The position numbers and the translations under genes are program-made. Of a stretch of DNA of 64,000 bases, positions 8,752 to 17,732 are shown one piece after another. The notes below the pieces were generated by a model. It did not search any database, had not been told where the DNA came from, and saw only the letters and a list, made by a program, of their open reading frames with translations. The stretch is from Gemmobacter megaterium. Its GTDB lineage: Bacteria; Pseudomonadota; Alphaproteobacteria; Rhodobacterales; Rhodobacteraceae. Numbering within the stretch: position 1 is the first letter of the stretch; each line of letters starts with the position of its first letter. The DNA is taken from positions 434,001-498,000 of the forward strand of contig NZ_FTOT01000002.1 of NCBI RefSeq assembly GCF_900156815.1. The letters are read 5' to 3'.

Positions 8752-9085
8752 GGTGGCTGTCTGGGGCACGCAGATGCTCCGGGTTACATGATGGGTGTCG
8801 GTGGATCGGATATCGAACATGCCTCATTTGAAACGCCACGCATGGGGCCCAAGTCAAATATCAAGTCCACAGGATATCATTCCCAAATATTATGAAGCTG
8901 AAATTCGGATCTCCGCCGCCAATCTTATTCAAAAACAGATGCCTGGGCAGAATCTCAAAAATAACCTTTAGTTATAATATGGGCTGCATTCGAAATTTGC
9001 AGGCATCCCGGCGCGCTGGCTAATTGGGTCTGACCGGACGGTAGGACGCCGCACCTTCAACAAGAAATCCAGGACAACTTTCCCA
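8752..9085. promoter_or_regulatory. AT-rich divergent control region between transporter and ligase operons
   Basis: About 330 bp with no gene, far richer in A and T than its surroundings (most clearly 8840-8990). It separates the leftward transporter operon from the rightward ligase-amidase row. On the plus strand TATAAT occurs at 8973-8978, about 108 bp before the ligase ATG, and is the best -10 candidate, though no good -35 lies 17 bp before it. On the minus strand CATAATATTTGG (near 8890) could serve the transporter operon. Confidence 0.55.
8961..8975. promoter_or_regulatory. LysR-type binding box (T-N11-A dyad)
   Basis: ATAAC-CTTTA-GTTAT is a perfect 5-bp dyad with a 5-bp spacer, and T8962 to A8974 fits the T-N11-A rule of LysR-type sites. 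It overlaps the TATAAT at 8973. The LysR gene at 13136-14092 ends the rightward row and is the obvious candidate to bind here. The dyad is seen; binding is inferred. Confidence 0.5.
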
Positions 9086-10687
9086 ATGACGCCCGTTCCC
9101 CTGACCACTCCCGACCAAACTCCTGCAGAACGGCGAGAGACGATTGAAAAGGCCCCGATGCCACTGTCGATTTCGGCCCTGCTTGACGAGGCGGCGGCGG
9201 ATTGCCCGGATGCGCGGCTGTGGGAGTTCTTTGACGAAGGCGCAACCGCGACCTACCGGGAGGTGCGCCGCGACAGCATGAAGATCGGCGCGCTGCTGGC
9301 TGGCGAAGGGATCCGGCGCGGGGATCGGGTGGCCGTCATGCTGCCCAATGTGCCGGAAATGCCGCTGACCTGGCTGAGTCTGGCCCGGATCGGGGCAATC
9401 ATGGTGCCGGTCAACACACGCTCCTCCGCCAGGGAACTCGCCTATGCGGTGGAAAATTCCGGCGCGCGCCTTCTGCTGATTCACGAGGAACTGGCCGGGA
9501 TATTCGACGACGGGGATCCGGGCATCGGTGTCCTGATCGTCGGCACAGCCGACTGGTGCAAAAGGTTCGACGCCGCCGCGGCAGAGGAGTGCCCCGCCCC
9601 TGCGCTGGACCGCGACACGATCGTCAACATCCAGTATACGTCGGGCACGACGGGCCTGCCCAAGGGCTGCCTGCTTTCGCACCGCTACTGGCTGACGGCC
9701 GGTATGGTGAACGCCTGGCGCGACGGCCTGCGCCTGCGCCGCATCCTGGCGACGACGCCCTTCACCTATATGGACCCGCAATGGCTCCTGCTGATGGCGA
9801 TGTACCAGCGCGGCACGCTGGTTGTCGGCCGCAAGCAGAGCGCCTCGAAATTCTCCAGATGGCTGGCGGATCATGCCATCGAATTCTGCCTCTTTCCCGA
9901 GGCAGCCAGCAAACAGCCCCCGGCACCGCATGACGCGGAAAATGTCGTGAAACGCGCCAACATCTATGGCGTCCGCGCCTCGGCCCATAGGGAGATAGAG
10001 GCGCGCTATGGCTTCAAGGCCCGCGAGGCCTTCGGCATGACCGAGATCGGATCCGGCATGTATGTCCCGCTGGAAGCCGAAGACATGATCGGCTCTGGCA
10101 GTTGCGGGATCGCCTCGCCCTTCCGCGAAACGAAGGTGATCGACGACAACGGGCAAGAGGTCGCACCGGGCGAGGTTGGCGAGTTGCTGATCCGGGGCCC
10201 CGGTATCCTTCAGGGCTACTGCAACAATCCCGAGGCGACCGCCGAAGTGTTGCAGGACGGCTGGTTCCACTCTGGCGACCTGTTCCGAAAGGACGCGGCC
10301 GGCTTCCACTATATCGTTGGCCGCAAGAAGGACATGATCCGGCGCTCTGGCGAGAATATCGCCTGCCGCGAGGTCGAAGGCGTGCTGCGCGACATGGACA
10401 AGATCGAGGAAGTCGCGCTGATCGGGGTCGCGGACGACATGCGCGGCGAAGAGGTCAAGGCGTTTGTGACCCTTCAGAACGGCCAGAAGGCCGACGTGGC
10501 CCTGATCGACGAGATCGTGGAATATGCCGAAAGGCGGCTCGCCTCGTTCAAGGTGCCCCGATACTTTGAATTCATCGAAACGATGCCGCGCACCACGTCC
10601 TTCAAGGTGTCAAAAACCGAACTCATCAGGAGCCGGAACGACCAGCGCCAGGGCGCCTTCGACAGGGTCGAACGGATCTGGCGGTAG
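9086..10687 (+). CDS. Acyl-CoA ligase / AMP-dependent synthetase, CaiC-like
   Basis: A 533-residue ANL-superfamily enzyme that should adenylate a carboxylate and transfer it to CoA. Motifs in order: YTSGTTGLPKG (184-194, phosphate loop), FGMTEIG (316-322), SGDLF (396-400), VGRKKDMIRRSGEN (411-424, hinge), and a C-terminal lysine in FKVSK (507 or 510). Overall it resembles crotonobetaine/carnitine-CoA ligases. The start is ATG 9086 (AGGA about 12 nt upstream); ATG 9158 (MPLSISALLDEA) is an alternative that keeps all domains. First gene of a rightward row with an amidohydrolase-like protein and an amidase. The substrate is unknown. Confidence 0.85.
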   Translation: MTPVPLTTPDQTPAERRETIEKAPMPLSISALLDEAAADCPDARLWEFFDEGATATYREVRRDSMKIGALLAGEGIRRGDRVAVMLPNVPEMPLTWLSLARIGAIMVPVNTRSSARELAYAVENSGARLLLIHEELAGIFDDGDPGIGVLIVGTADWCKRFDAAAAEECPAPALDRDTIVNIQYTSGTTGLPKGCLLSHRYWLTAGMVNAWRDGLRLRRILATTPFTYMDPQWLLLMAMYQRGTLVVGRKQSASKFSRWLADHAIEFCLFPEAASKQPPAPHDAENVVKRANIYGVRASAHREIEARYGFKAREAFGMTEIGSGMYVPLEAEDMIGSGSCGIASPFRETKVIDDNGQEVAPGEVGELLIRGPGILQGYCNNPEATAEVLQDGWFHSGDLFRKDAAGFHYIVGRKKDMIRRSGENIACREVEGVLRDMDKIEEVALIGVADDMRGEEVKAFVTLQNGQKADVALIDEIVEYAERRLASFKVPRYFEFIETMPRTTSFKVSKTELIRSRNDQRQGAFDRVERIWR

Positions 10688-10697
10688 GAGCATTTCG

Positions 10698-11546
10698 ATG
10701 ATCATCGACTACGGTGCAACACCGCCCATTCCTGAACTGTCGCTGTCCAACGGAACCCATCTGGCCAATTACCGGCGGGTCTATGCGACTGCCGAAAAGG
10801 CCGCAGGCCGCGGGGCGATGGACTTGGACCAGTGGTTCGCCGCCGTGGACGAGGCCGGCATCGGACTGACCGTGATCAAAGCCCGCGATGTGGAAACCAC
10901 CTTTGGCGCACGTATCCCGAACGAAGCCGTCGCCAAGGTGGTCGCAGATCACCCCGGCCGCTTCCTTGGGTTTGCCGGGGTCGATCCGAACAAGGGTATG
11001 ACCGCCTTGCGGGAACTGGAACACGCCGTGACCGTTCTGGGGCTGAAGGGGCTCAATATCCAGTGTTTCGAGAACCGCCTCGCCGTCGATGATCGCCGCA
11101 TGTACCCGATCTATGCCAAATGCGTCGAGTTGGATATTCCGGTGAATATTCACGTCGGCATGAACTTCTCGCTCAAGTCCTCGCCGGAGTTCGGGCATCC
11201 GATGCTTCTGGACAAGGTGCTGTGCGACTTCCCTGAATTGCGGGTGATTGCCTCGCCGCCCGGTTGGCCCTGGGTCGCGGAACTTCTGGCCGTCGCCTGG
11301 CGCCATCCGAACCTGTCGATCGGGCTGGTCGCAATGCGCCCCAAACTTCTGGGGGTCGAGCATTCTGGCTATGGGCCATTGATGCAATATGGCCGGACGA
11401 TCCTGAAGGACCGGATGATCTTTGGCACGGCCTGGCCGATGCTGCCGATGAAGCGCGCCATCGAGGAGATCCGCGCCCTGCCGATCAGCCCCGAGATTGC
11501 AGATCGCTGGCTTGGCGGCAACGCCAAGGCGCTGTTGCGTCTTTGA
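10698..11546 (+). CDS. Amidohydrolase-2 family protein lacking canonical metal ligands
   Basis: A 282-residue TIM-barrel protein of the amidohydrolase-2 (ACMSD-like) family. The start at 10698 has TAGGAG 7-8 nt upstream. The fold is recognisable from IIDxxxxPP at the N-terminus, NIHVG (H152) in the middle, GWPWVAELLAVAWRHPN (189-205) and a terminal FGTAWP. Key residues differ. IIDxHxHxxP reads IIDYGATPP, the usual LAHxGG histidine region reads ASPPGW (185-190), and the aspartate of FGSDWP is alanine (A245). Only H152 of the usual ligand set remains. It may be a pseudoenzyme, a metal-free enzyme, or one with displaced ligands. It follows the ligase by 10 bp. Confidence 0.75.
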   Translation: MIIDYGATPPIPELSLSNGTHLANYRRVYATAEKAAGRGAMDLDQWFAAVDEAGIGLTVIKARDVETTFGARIPNEAVAKVVADHPGRFLGFAGVDPNKGMTALRELEHAVTVLGLKGLNIQCFENRLAVDDRRMYPIYAKCVELDIPVNIHVGMNFSLKSSPEFGHPMLLDKVLCDFPELRVIASPPGWPWVAELLAVAWRHPNLSIGLVAMRPKLLGVEHSGYGPLMQYGRTILKDRMIFGTAWPMLPMKRAIEEIRALPISPEIADRWLGGNAKALLRL

Positions 11547-11616
11547 CACGAACCGGCGGATGCGCCCCGGCCCCGGATGCGCCACTATGTATGTTGGACG
11601 GAGAGGAAACACACCC

Positions 11617-13050
11617 ATGACCGATGATGACCTGTGCCGCATGTCCGCGACAGAGCTTCTTCCCCGCCTGAAACGCGGAGAGATCAGGGCCGCCACACTG
11701 ATGCGCGCGGTTCTCGACCGCATCGACCGGCTGGATGCTGAAACCAACGGCATCACCCATGTCGACCCCGACCTTGCAATGGCCGAGGCAGAGGCGCGCG
11801 ATGCCGCCCTCGCAGCCGGAGACACCCCTGGCGCGTTGCAGGGCATCCCGGTCACGGTCAAGGATCTTCTCAAGGTGAAGGGGCTGCCGATTGAAATGGC
11901 CTCCTATGCCTTCGAAGGCGACATCGCGGCGACGGATGCCGAAAGCATCGCCCGCCTGCGTCGCGCCGGGGCCATCCCCTTTGCCAAATCCGCCACGCCG
12001 GAATTCGGCCACAAGGTTCTGACCGACAGCCCGATCAATGGTGTCAGCCGCAATCCATGGAACCTGTCGCGCAGTTGCGGCGGGTCGTCCGGCGGATCCG
12101 GCATTGCGGCTTCGATGGGGTTCGGGCCGATCCACGTTTCCTCCGACGGGGCCGGATCCGGGCGCATCCCTGCCTCTGTCTGCGGGGTCACGGGCTTGAA
12201 ACCGACCTGGGGCGCGATCCCGCACGAGACAACGCCGGATGTGTTCGGCTCGCTCACCGTGATCGGCGTGATGGCCCGGACTGTGTCGGACCTCGTCCTG
12301 GGCTTCAACACCATGAAGGGACCGGACCGGCGCGATCCGATGTCGTTCGGCGGCACCACAGATCCGGTCCGCCTGCCCGACGATCCGCGCCGCATTCTCA
12401 GGGGGCTGCGCTACCGCGTTGTCATGCGCACGGTGAACGACTGGCTGGACCCAGAGGTCGAGGCGGCGGTCCTGAATGCCGTGCAGCGGATCAAGGACGC
12501 CGGCGCCACCGAAGTGGGCATGATCAACGATCCGGTATATGACATCAACAACGCGCTGATCTTCATGCGCGGCTATCAGTATGCACGTTTCGGCCACCTC
12601 ATGCAGACCCATGGCGACAGGCTGGACAGAACCGCGAAAACCTCGCTGACCGTCAATCCCGGCCTGACCTACGAGTCGCTGGCCAAGTCGATGAAAGCGC
12701 GGACCGACATCTTTCACGAGATCGAACGTCAGTTCGACGGCGCCGACATATACATCACGCCGACGATCACCACCCCCTCGCTGCCAGCCGACCAGAAGCA
12801 GGACGAGCCCCTCGTCGTCGACGGGATCACCCGCGGCCCGCTGCGCGAGGCGTGGTATCCCTATACGGTGCCGCAGAACGCCAGCGGGCATCCCGCGATG
12901 TCTGTTCCTGTCGGCATGTCCTCTGGCGGCATCCCGATCGGAATGCAGATCGTCGGCCCCTGGCACAGCGAAGCGCGCCTTCTTTCTGTCGCCGCCGCGA
13001 TCGGGGCGCTGATGCCCTGGGCCAACCGATGGCCCCCGGCAGCGCGGTGA
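11617..13050 (+). CDS. Amidase signature family hydrolase
   Basis: A 477-residue amidase expected to hydrolyse a carboxamide to acid and ammonia or amine. The Ser-cisSer-Lys triad is intact: K82 in VTVKD, cis-Ser 157 in GGSSGGS and nucleophile S181 in DGAGSGRIPAS. The nucleophile motif is slightly unusual (the family norm is DTGGSIRIPA). Downstream VCGVTGLKPT is standard. ATG 11617 has a GGAGAGGAAA ribosome site. It lies 70 bp after the amidohydrolase-like gene. It could act on an amide made or exposed by its neighbours. GatA is unlikely because GatB and GatC are not nearby. Confidence 0.88.
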   Translation: MTDDDLCRMSATELLPRLKRGEIRAATLMRAVLDRIDRLDAETNGITHVDPDLAMAEAEARDAALAAGDTPGALQGIPVTVKDLLKVKGLPIEMASYAFEGDIAATDAESIARLRRAGAIPFAKSATPEFGHKVLTDSPINGVSRNPWNLSRSCGGSSGGSGIAASMGFGPIHVSSDGAGSGRIPASVCGVTGLKPTWGAIPHETTPDVFGSLTVIGVMARTVSDLVLGFNTMKGPDRRDPMSFGGTTDPVRLPDDPRRILRGLRYRVVMRTVNDWLDPEVEAAVLNAVQRIKDAGATEVGMINDPVYDINNALIFMRGYQYARFGHLMQTHGDRLDRTAKTSLTVNPGLTYESLAKSMKARTDIFHEIERQFDGADIYITPTITTPSLPADQKQDEPLVVDGITRGPLREAWYPYTVPQNASGHPAMSVPVGMSSGGIPIGMQIVGPWHSEARLLSVAAAIGALMPWANRWPPAAR

Positions 13051-13135
13051 CGCCCTGCCCCGACGGCTGAAGGCCCGGAAAGTCCCATTGTCTTCCAGAG
13101 CACGACCGCTAGGGTGAGCCGAGGGGGCAGGACAC

Positions 13136-14092
13136 ATGCGTATCACTCATCGCCAGCTAGAGGCGTTCATCCAGTTCATGGAAACCGGCACCGTGACGGC
13201 CGCAGCCGACCGGATGCTGGTGACCCAGCCCGCAATGAGCAAGATGCTGGCGGGGCTGGAGATCGACCTGAAGCTGGCGCTGTTCCAGCGCGAAAAACGT
13301 CGGCTGATCCCGACCGACGAAGCGCGGCTGCTGTACAACGAGGTGCGCCGCCTGTTTGCCTCCCTGTCGGATGTGGAACGCTTCGCCGACGACCTGCGCA
13401 CCTTCCGCACCGGAGAGTTGCGGATCATCTCCAGCTCCACCCTTGGCCTGACACTCGTGGCGGACGCCTTGTCGGATTTCTGCAAGGAAAACCCGGAAGT
13501 CGATGTCCTGATGGACATGTCCTCCAACGTCGGTCCCGATGTGCTGGCTGCCAATGCCGATATCGGATTTTCTGTCACGCAGTTCCAGCATCCGTCGTTG
13601 AAGATCGAGCCCTTGTTTCACGTCAGCTCGGTCTGTGTCGTGCACAAGGACCACCCGCTGGCGGCGCGGCAACGGCTCGGCCCGAAGGATCTGGAGGGGG
13701 AGGAGTTCATCTCCTTTACCCGCAACACCCGGATGCGGCACATCACCGATGGCGTCTTCGAACAGTACCGCGTCGCCCGCAAGATGCGGATCGAGGTCTT
13801 CGCCTCGGCCGAGGCGAACGCCCTGGTCTCGCGCGGGGTAGGCGTCGCAATCGTCGAACCACTGGGGGTGCGCCAGAATTTCTGGCCCGACATCGTGGCA
13901 ATCCCGTTCGATCCACCGATCGAGTTCACCTTCTCGGCCTTCCGGCCGCGCGACCGTATCGCCTCGCCGCTGACCAACCGCTATATGGAGATATTGCAGC
14001 GCTACGTCCGCCAGATGCGCACCGGCGAAAGCCATCTGCCGCACTGGATGGAAGTCCGCCTGCCCGGAGAGGCAAGACCGGCGACCGGCTGA
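13136..14092 (+). CDS. LysR-family transcriptional regulator
   Basis: A 318-residue LysR-type regulator. The N-terminal helix-turn-helix spans about 5-62 (RQLEAFIQFMETGTVTAAAD, then QPAMSKMLAGLE) and the effector domain about 90-300. It is the last gene of the rightward row and in the same orientation. It probably controls the divergent operons through the T-N11-A dyad at 8961-8975, responding to the pathway substrate. The effector is unknown. Confidence 0.88.
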   Translation: MRITHRQLEAFIQFMETGTVTAAADRMLVTQPAMSKMLAGLEIDLKLALFQREKRRLIPTDEARLLYNEVRRLFASLSDVERFADDLRTFRTGELRIISSSTLGLTLVADALSDFCKENPEVDVLMDMSSNVGPDVLAANADIGFSVTQFQHPSLKIEPLFHVSSVCVVHKDHPLAARQRLGPKDLEGEEFISFTRNTRMRHITDGVFEQYRVARKMRIEVFASAEANALVSRGVGVAIVEPLGVRQNFWPDIVAIPFDPPIEFTFSAFRPRDRIASPLTNRYMEILQRYVRQMRTGESHLPHWMEVRLPGEARPATG

Positions 14093-14313
14093 CAGACCGG
14101 ACAACGGGGCAGCAACCCGGCACCGCTGCGCATCGCGGCATCCGACAGCGTTTGCCTCGAAACCTGTCTCGACCTGCGGGATGAGTGTCGCCAGCGGGCC
14201 CGGACGGCGGAACGCATCGCGGCAGGCAGGGCGCACCGCGCGTCCGGCGGGCAGGTCAGATAGGGGCGGACCTATGTGCGGCGTTTCGGCATGGCCCCGG
14301 ACGTGCCGTTGCG

Positions 14314-14339
14314 CGCCGCCTGCGGCGGGCCTTTCACAC
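14314..14339. repeat. REP-like palindrome, copy 1
   Basis: CGCCGC-CT-GCGGCG (14314-14327) is a 6-bp dyad, followed by GGCCTTTCACAC (14328-14339). The same tail follows a GC dyad at 22969-22993. It lies in the 256-bp gap between the LysR gene and the 3' end of dnaE2, just past the dnaE2 stop. It may be a small dispersed extragenic element. Confidence 0.4.
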
Positions 14340-14348
14340 CATCGGCAC

Positions 14349-17300
14349 TCAATGGAAATCCCGGCTGGGAAACAACCGCTTCGCCTGCTCTCGGGGGTGA
14401 TGCGCGCGCGGGGCATACCGCGCAGGACGGGGCGCATCGTCGGCTTGTGGCTGGGTGATGCCGACGGCGCCGTCCAGCGGATGGCCAAGATCGGCGAGGC
14501 GGTGCGAGAGATCCTCGATCCTCTCCGCGATCAGATGGGTGACGATGCCTTCGCGCTCCACCCGACCTGTCACGCGCAGCAACCGCCCCCCCATCACGAT
14601 CCGGCGGAACCGCGTGTAGGTCTTGGGCCAGACGACGATATTCGACACGCCCGTTTCATCCTCCAGCGTCAGGAATATCACGCCCGAGGCGGTTCCGGGG
14701 CGTTGGCGGGTGATGACCAATCCGCAAACCGAAACGCGCCCTGGCGGGATCCGGCATAGTTCGGCATGGGGGAGAAGACCGGGGATCGAGGGGCGCAGCA
14801 GTTCCATCGGATGCGCACGCAAGGTGAGGCGCATGGCGATGTAATCCTCGACCACCTCCTCGCCCAGGTGCATGGCGGGCAGCGTGACGGCAGGTTCGCT
14901 CACCCCTTCGCCGTCCAGCGGATTCGAGAACAATGGCAACGGCGCCCGCGCGCGAATCGAGCGCACCGCCCACAGCGCATCGCGCCGGGTCAGGCCCATG
15001 CCGGTAAAGGCGTCGGCCTCGGCCAGACGCTCCAGAACCGGGGGCATGACGCCCGCCCGCAGCCAGAGGCTTTCGGGATCCGGATATCCGTTGCCGCGCC
15101 CGGCGGCGATCAGTTCGGCATCCGCCTCGCGGAAACCCTTGATCTGGCGGAACCCCAGCCGCAGGGCAAGCGCCCCATCCGGGCGCCGTTCCAGCCGGTT
15201 GTCCCAAGTGCTGTGGTTCACGCAGACGGGACGGATCTCGACCCCATGTTCACGCGCATCGCGCACGATCTGGGCAGGCGCATAGAACCCCATCGGCTGG
15301 GAGTTCAGCAACGCACAGGCAAAGATCGCCGGGTGACGGCATTTCAGCCAGGACGATACATAGGTCAGCATGGCAAAGGCCGCAGCATGGCTTTCGGGAA
15401 AACCGTAGTCGGCAAAGCCCTCGATCTGGCTGAAGCATCTTTCGGCAACATCGCGGCTGTAACCGTTGGACAACATGCCGTTGATGAATTTCTGCTTGTG
15501 CTGGCCGATAGTTCCCATGCGCCGGAACGAGGCCAGCGAACGGCGCAACTGGTCTGCCTCTTCGGCGGTATAGCCCGCTCCGACCATGGCGATTTGCAAC
15601 GCCTGCTCCTGGAACAGCGGCACCCCAAGCGTCCTGCGCGTCACCTCCTCCAATGCGGGGCCGAAGGGCTCTGGGTTTTCCAACCCCTGCCGCCGCTTGA
15701 TATAGGGCTTGACCATGCCGCCCTGAATGGGACCGGGGCGAACGATGGCAACCTCGATCACCAGATCGTAGAATTCGCGCGGCTTCATCCGGGGCAGGAA
15801 ATTCATCTGCGCCCGGCTTTCGACCTGGAACACACCGACCGCATCGGCACGGCAGAGCATGTCATAGGTCGCCTGGTCCCCCTGCGGGACAGAGGCCAGC
15901 GTGTGGCGGATGTTCTCGTGCGTTTCCAGCAGGTCGAAAGCCTTGCGGATGCAGGTCAGCATCCCAAGGCTCAGCACATCAACCTTGAGGATGTTCAATG
16001 CGTCGATATCGTCCTTGTCCCATTCGATGCAGGTGCGATCTTTCATCGCGGCGTTCTCGATCGGACACAACTCGTCCAGCCTGCCCTTGGTGATGACGAA
16101 GCCACCGACATGCTGGGACAGATGGCGCGGAAATCCGATGACATCGCGGATCAGCGCGATGGTCTGGGCAAGCCTGCGGTCCTCGGGGTCAAGACCAAGA
16201 TCGCGGATCCGCGCCGGATCCGCACCGCCATCCGACAGGCCCCATATCTGCCCCGAGAGACTTGCAGTCACATCCGCGCTCAGCCCCATGACCTTGCCCA
16301 CCTCGCGGATCGCGGCGCGGGAGCGGAAATGGATGACCGTGGCGCAGAGCCCGGCACGTTGGCGGGTGTATTTTTCATAGATCCACTGGATCACCTCTTC
16401 GCGCCGCTCATGCTCGAAATCCACGTCGATGTCGGGCGGCTCGCCCCGGTGACGCGACAGGAACCTCTCGAACACCATGCCGATCATGTCGGGCGAGACA
16501 TCGGTGATGCCAAGCGCCCAGCAGATGATGGAATTGGCCGCCGAACCGCGCCCCTGGCACAGGATGCCGCGTTTGCGGGCCTCGGACACAATGTCATGGA
16601 CTGTCAGGAAATAGGCGGCATAACCAAGCTCGGCCACCACGCCCAACTCTTTCGCCAGCAGGGCTTGATAGCGGTCGGGAATGCCTGCCGGACAGCGCCG
16701 CACCAGCCCTTCGCGCGCCAGCCGCTCCAGCCGGTCCTGCGGCATTTCGCCATCCGCGATCTCGTTGGGATATTCGTAGCTGAGTTCGGACAGATCAAAG
16801 CTGCAGCGGGCCGCAATCTCCAATGTGCGGCGGATCGCAGCCGGGTGGCGATGATACAGCCGCTCCATATCCGTGGCCCCCTTCAACCGGCGTTCGGCAT
16901 TCAGCAAGGCGCGGCTGCCGATCTGGTCGATGGTGATATGCTCGCGCATACAGGTCAGCACATCGGCCAGCGGCCGGCGGGCGGCACGGTGCATCAGCAC
17001 GTCGCCCACGGCCACCATGGGGCTCGATGCCCGCAGCGCAAGACCCGCGCAGGCATCGAACCACGCCTGATCCGACCCGTCATAGCGTGGCGCGGCGCCC
17101 AGAAAGACATGGCCGGGATAGCGGCGTGCCATGTTTCGGACCGGATCGAGCGTCTGGTCAAGGTCGGCCGGTGTCAGGTTTCCGGGTGGCAGTGCGATCA
17201 GGATCATGCCCCGGCACCCGCCTTGAGCATCGGGGGCGGCCAGGTCGGCCAATGTCAGGTGGCATTCCGCCTTGCCGGCCCGGCCCTTGCCCAATGTCAG

Positions 17301-17732
17301 AAGACGCGAAAGCCGGTGCCAGGCCGGGCGGTCCGTCGGAAGGGCCAGCCATTCGACCGGGCAATCGCGCAGCACCAGCCGCGCGCCCACGATCAGCTTG
17401 GGCAGCTTCGGCACGGCCGGACGGGCCAGATCCCGCGGCTGCCCGATTTCCTGCCGGGAACTGGTGTCAACGCGCGTGGTCGAGCGGATGCGCAGGCTGT
17501 CTTGCGTCTTTTTCCGAAGCGTCTTGAGGGCGGTCCATGCCCGGACAACCCCGGCCAGGGTGTTGCGGTCGGTGATCGCAATCGCCTCCAGCCCCAGATC
17601 GGCGGCATGCAGAACCAGCTCCTCGGGATGCGAGGCGCCGGTCAGAAAGGTGAAATTCGTGGTCACGCAAAGTTCGGCATACCGCGACCGCGCAAAGCCG
17701 TCTTCTGCCACAGGAAAGGCGGGGTCGTTCAT
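14349..17732 (-). CDS. dnaE2: Error-prone DNA polymerase DnaE2 (ImuC)
   Basis: A 1127-residue C-family polymerase of the DnaE2 branch, which carries out mutagenic translesion synthesis after DNA damage. An N-terminal PHP domain begins YAELCVTTNFTFLTGASHPEE (near 18-38). The palm carries GRGSAANS (394-401) and the catalytic PDIDVDFEHERR (433-444). An OB fold lies near the C-terminus (SNIVVWPKTY), and the tau-binding tail of DnaE1 is absent. Residues about 70-113 contain an Arg/Ser/Thr-rich insertion not usual at this point of the PHP domain. The start at 17732 has GGGAG 8 nt upstream and overlaps the imuB stop (ATGA). Confidence 0.93.
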   Translation of the reverse strand: MNDPAFPVAEDGFARSRYAELCVTTNFTFLTGASHPEELVLHAADLGLEAIAITDRNTLAGVVRAWTALKTLRKKTQDSLRIRSTTRVDTSSRQEIGQPRDLARPAVPKLPKLIVGARLVLRDCPVEWLALPTDRPAWHRLSRLLTLGKGRAGKAECHLTLADLAAPDAQGGCRGMILIALPPGNLTPADLDQTLDPVRNMARRYPGHVFLGAAPRYDGSDQAWFDACAGLALRASSPMVAVGDVLMHRAARRPLADVLTCMREHITIDQIGSRALLNAERRLKGATDMERLYHRHPAAIRRTLEIAARCSFDLSELSYEYPNEIADGEMPQDRLERLAREGLVRRCPAGIPDRYQALLAKELGVVAELGYAAYFLTVHDIVSEARKRGILCQGRGSAANSIICWALGITDVSPDMIGMVFERFLSRHRGEPPDIDVDFEHERREEVIQWIYEKYTRQRAGLCATVIHFRSRAAIREVGKVMGLSADVTASLSGQIWGLSDGGADPARIRDLGLDPEDRRLAQTIALIRDVIGFPRHLSQHVGGFVITKGRLDELCPIENAAMKDRTCIEWDKDDIDALNILKVDVLSLGMLTCIRKAFDLLETHENIRHTLASVPQGDQATYDMLCRADAVGVFQVESRAQMNFLPRMKPREFYDLVIEVAIVRPGPIQGGMVKPYIKRRQGLENPEPFGPALEEVTRRTLGVPLFQEQALQIAMVGAGYTAEEADQLRRSLASFRRMGTIGQHKQKFINGMLSNGYSRDVAERCFSQIEGFADYGFPESHAAAFAMLTYVSSWLKCRHPAIFACALLNSQPMGFYAPAQIVRDAREHGVEIRPVCVNHSTWDNRLERRPDGALALRLGFRQIKGFREADAELIAAGRGNGYPDPESLWLRAGVMPPVLERLAEADAFTGMGLTRRDALWAVRSIRARAPLPLFSNPLDGEGVSEPAVTLPAMHLGEEVVEDYIAMRLTLRAHPMELLRPSIPGLLPHAELCRIPPGRVSVCGLVITRQRPGTASGVIFLTLEDETGVSNIVVWPKTYTRFRRIVMGGRLLRVTGRVEREGIVTHLIAERIEDLSHRLADLGHPLDGAVGITQPQADDAPRPARYAPRAHHPREQAKRLFPSRDFH

